DNA of 40,631 nucleotides from JAQIBY01 sp034658655. Lineage in GTDB: Bacteria > Bacteroidota > Bacteroidia > Bacteroidales > ML635J-15. The DNA is taken from the NCBI GenBank assembly GCA_034658655.1, contig JAYEFQ010000095.1, positions 1 through 40,631 of the forward strand, written 5' to 3'. Shown in pieces: positions 39,669-40,631 of this stretch; position 1 is the stretch's first letter, and each line of letters begins with the position of its first letter. The translations under genes were made by a program, and so were the position numbers. The notes beneath the pieces are model-generated. The model was not told where the DNA came from. It worked only from the letters and a program-made list of their open reading frames with translations, and did no database searches.

Positions 39669-40631
39669 GTGAATAGCATTAAAAAAAAAATATGGTTGTT
39701 TTATTTACTCGGTGCAGGCTTTGTTGTACTTAATGCACTTGCTATTCTTAAATTTGAAACCGTTGCGCTTAGCGCAATCCCTTTTTTATTTTTAATTTTA
39801 CTTTTTGCCTTTTTTGCAATGGATAAACTGCTGATGGTTATAGTTTTTTTAACCCCATTTTCAGTTCCATTAAGAGAGCTTTTTCCTAGCTTGTCCTTTG
39901 ATATGGCGCTTCCAACGGAGCCATTGCTTTTTGGCTTGCTCTTGATATTTGTGTTTAAACAAGCAATGGAAAAATCGTATGATACGCGAATCATTAGGCA
40001 TCCAGTTTCTATTGCAATTTATGTTTATTTATTTTGGATTCTTATTACATCAGTAACCAGTACTATGGTATGGGTGTCTTTTAAATTCCTGTTTGCTAAA
40101 ATTTGGTTTATTGTCGGCTTTTATTTCATCCTGCTTTTGATTTTAAAAGATTATAAGAAAATATCTCGATTTTTATGGGCATACATAATCCCATTTACCG
40201 GAGTAATAATCATTACGATAATTAAACACTCATCGCATGGTTTTGATCAGCACTCTGCCCATTTTGTAATGACTCCCTTTTTTAATGACCATACATCGTA
40301 TGGAGCGGCACTCGTTATGTTTTTACCCATTTTGATAGGGATGTTATCTTTGAATAAGAAAAACAAATATCTGAAATACGTGATATATGGGCTTATTGGC
40401 ATATTTCTGTTTGCTATTGTCTTGTCTTATACTCGGGCTGCATGGGTAAGTTTAATTGGTGCACTCGGCGTTTATTTAATTGTTCGGTTGAAAATTAATT
40501 ATAAGTGGATATTGTCAGGACTTGCTATACTGCTTGCTTTATTCTTTATTTACAAAACCGATATCATGATTGAGTTACAGCAAAATAAAATCGATAGCTC
40601 ATCTAATTTCAAAGATCATGTAAAAAGCATT
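39669..40631 (+). CDS. O-antigen ligase/polymerase family protein, cut by window end
   Basis: A frame of 321 codons starts with GTG at 39669, one base after the previous stop, and is still open at the window end. The product is highly hydrophobic with about nine membrane helices. The diagnostic segment LSYTRAAWVSLIGA near residue 258 matches the Wzy_C/WaaL core motif (S-x-T-R-x-A-W). Such proteins polymerise or ligate undecaprenyl-linked glycans at the periplasmic face of the inner membrane. Its place directly after two Wzz-like genes supports a Wzy-type pathway. GTG is chosen because it is the first start in frame and close to the upstream stop; an ATG at 39822 would lose two helices. Confidence 0.8.
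   Translation, partial: MNSIKKKIWLFYLLGAGFVVLNALAILKFETVALSAIPFLFLILLFAFFAMDKLLMVIVFLTPFSVPLRELFPSLSFDMALPTEPLLFGLLLIFVFKQAMEKSYDTRIIRHPVSIAIYVYLFWILITSVTSTMVWVSFKFLFAKIWFIVGFYFILLLILKDYKKISRFLWAYIIPFTGVIIITIIKHSSHGFDQHSAHFVMTPFFNDHTSYGAALVMFLPILIGMLSLNKKNKYLKYVIYGLIGIFLFAIVLSYTRAAWVSLIGALGVYLIVRLKINYKWILSGLAILLALFFIYKTDIMIELQQNKIDSSSNFKDHVKSI

Noticed and set aside
39701..39994. 97-codon reverse frame at the right end
   Set aside because: It is antisense to the O-antigen ligase gene, whose frame carries the family motif and clear membrane helices.

Overview
The window looks like chromosomal DNA of a low-GC Bacteroidota bacterium. This rests on five things: PorQ of the type IX secretion system, a DUF4837-type lipoprotein, the rbfA/LolE-type and cmk-ispH-pfkA neighbourhoods, short lipoboxes of the form xxSC, and promoter boxes matching the Bacteroidota -7 consensus TAnnTTTG rather than TATAAT. 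MqnC points to menaquinone made by the futalosine route. Genus and family cannot be read from the sequence alone. No tRNA, rRNA, CRISPR array, prophage or intact transposase was seen.

Layout. 1-3786: tail of an unknown small protein, hemW, then a coupled sugar importer (MFS) and ROK sugar kinase. 3787-5587: an accessory island with a HEPN/MNT toxin-antitoxin-type pair, lying between two 91-bp direct repeats and surrounded by several unrelated palindromic elements. 5588-8184: a sigma-54-type response regulator without a DNA-binding domain, coupled to an aspartase. 8360-11244: three nucleotide-sugar genes (N-acetyltransferase, oxidoreductase, 6-dehydrogenase) for an acetylated amino-uronic acid of a surface polysaccharide. 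11364-14309: ilvE and aspS. 14331-19498: an SLC12-like cation-chloride transporter, an unknown 286-aa protein, a CPBP membrane protease and ribD. 19694-27678: an Ig-like lipoprotein, a glycosyltransferase, then cmk-ispH-pfkA-priA packed with overlaps or short gaps. 27838-30473: EamA transporter, YkgJ-type Cys-cluster protein, the tail of a lost HD hydrolase, and porQ. 30485-31648: a second, decayed MNT/HI0074-type cassette between imperfect inverted repeats. 31652-36992: LolE-like permease with rbfA, DUF4837 lipoprotein, an exported beta-rich protein, mqnC and a Crp/Fnr regulator. 36993-37667: a second repeat-rich gap. 37668-40631: the start of a polysaccharide export and polymerisation locus (two Wzz-like proteins, then an O-antigen ligase/polymerase cut by the window end).

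How it fits together. Most of the window is housekeeping: translation, isoprenoid, riboflavin and menaquinone synthesis, glycolysis and replication restart. Two polysaccharide segments lie among these genes. Accessory DNA is confined to three intergenic zones (3.8-5.5 kb, 30.5-31.6 kb, 37.0-37.6 kb). These share small palindromic repeat families, and two of them carry nucleotidyltransferase-type toxin-antitoxin cassettes. I found no clearly new multi-gene system. The most notable signals are the repeat-bracketed HEPN/MNT island, the regulator-aspartase pair, the tandem Wzz pair, and promoter boxes that put the transcription start on the start codon.
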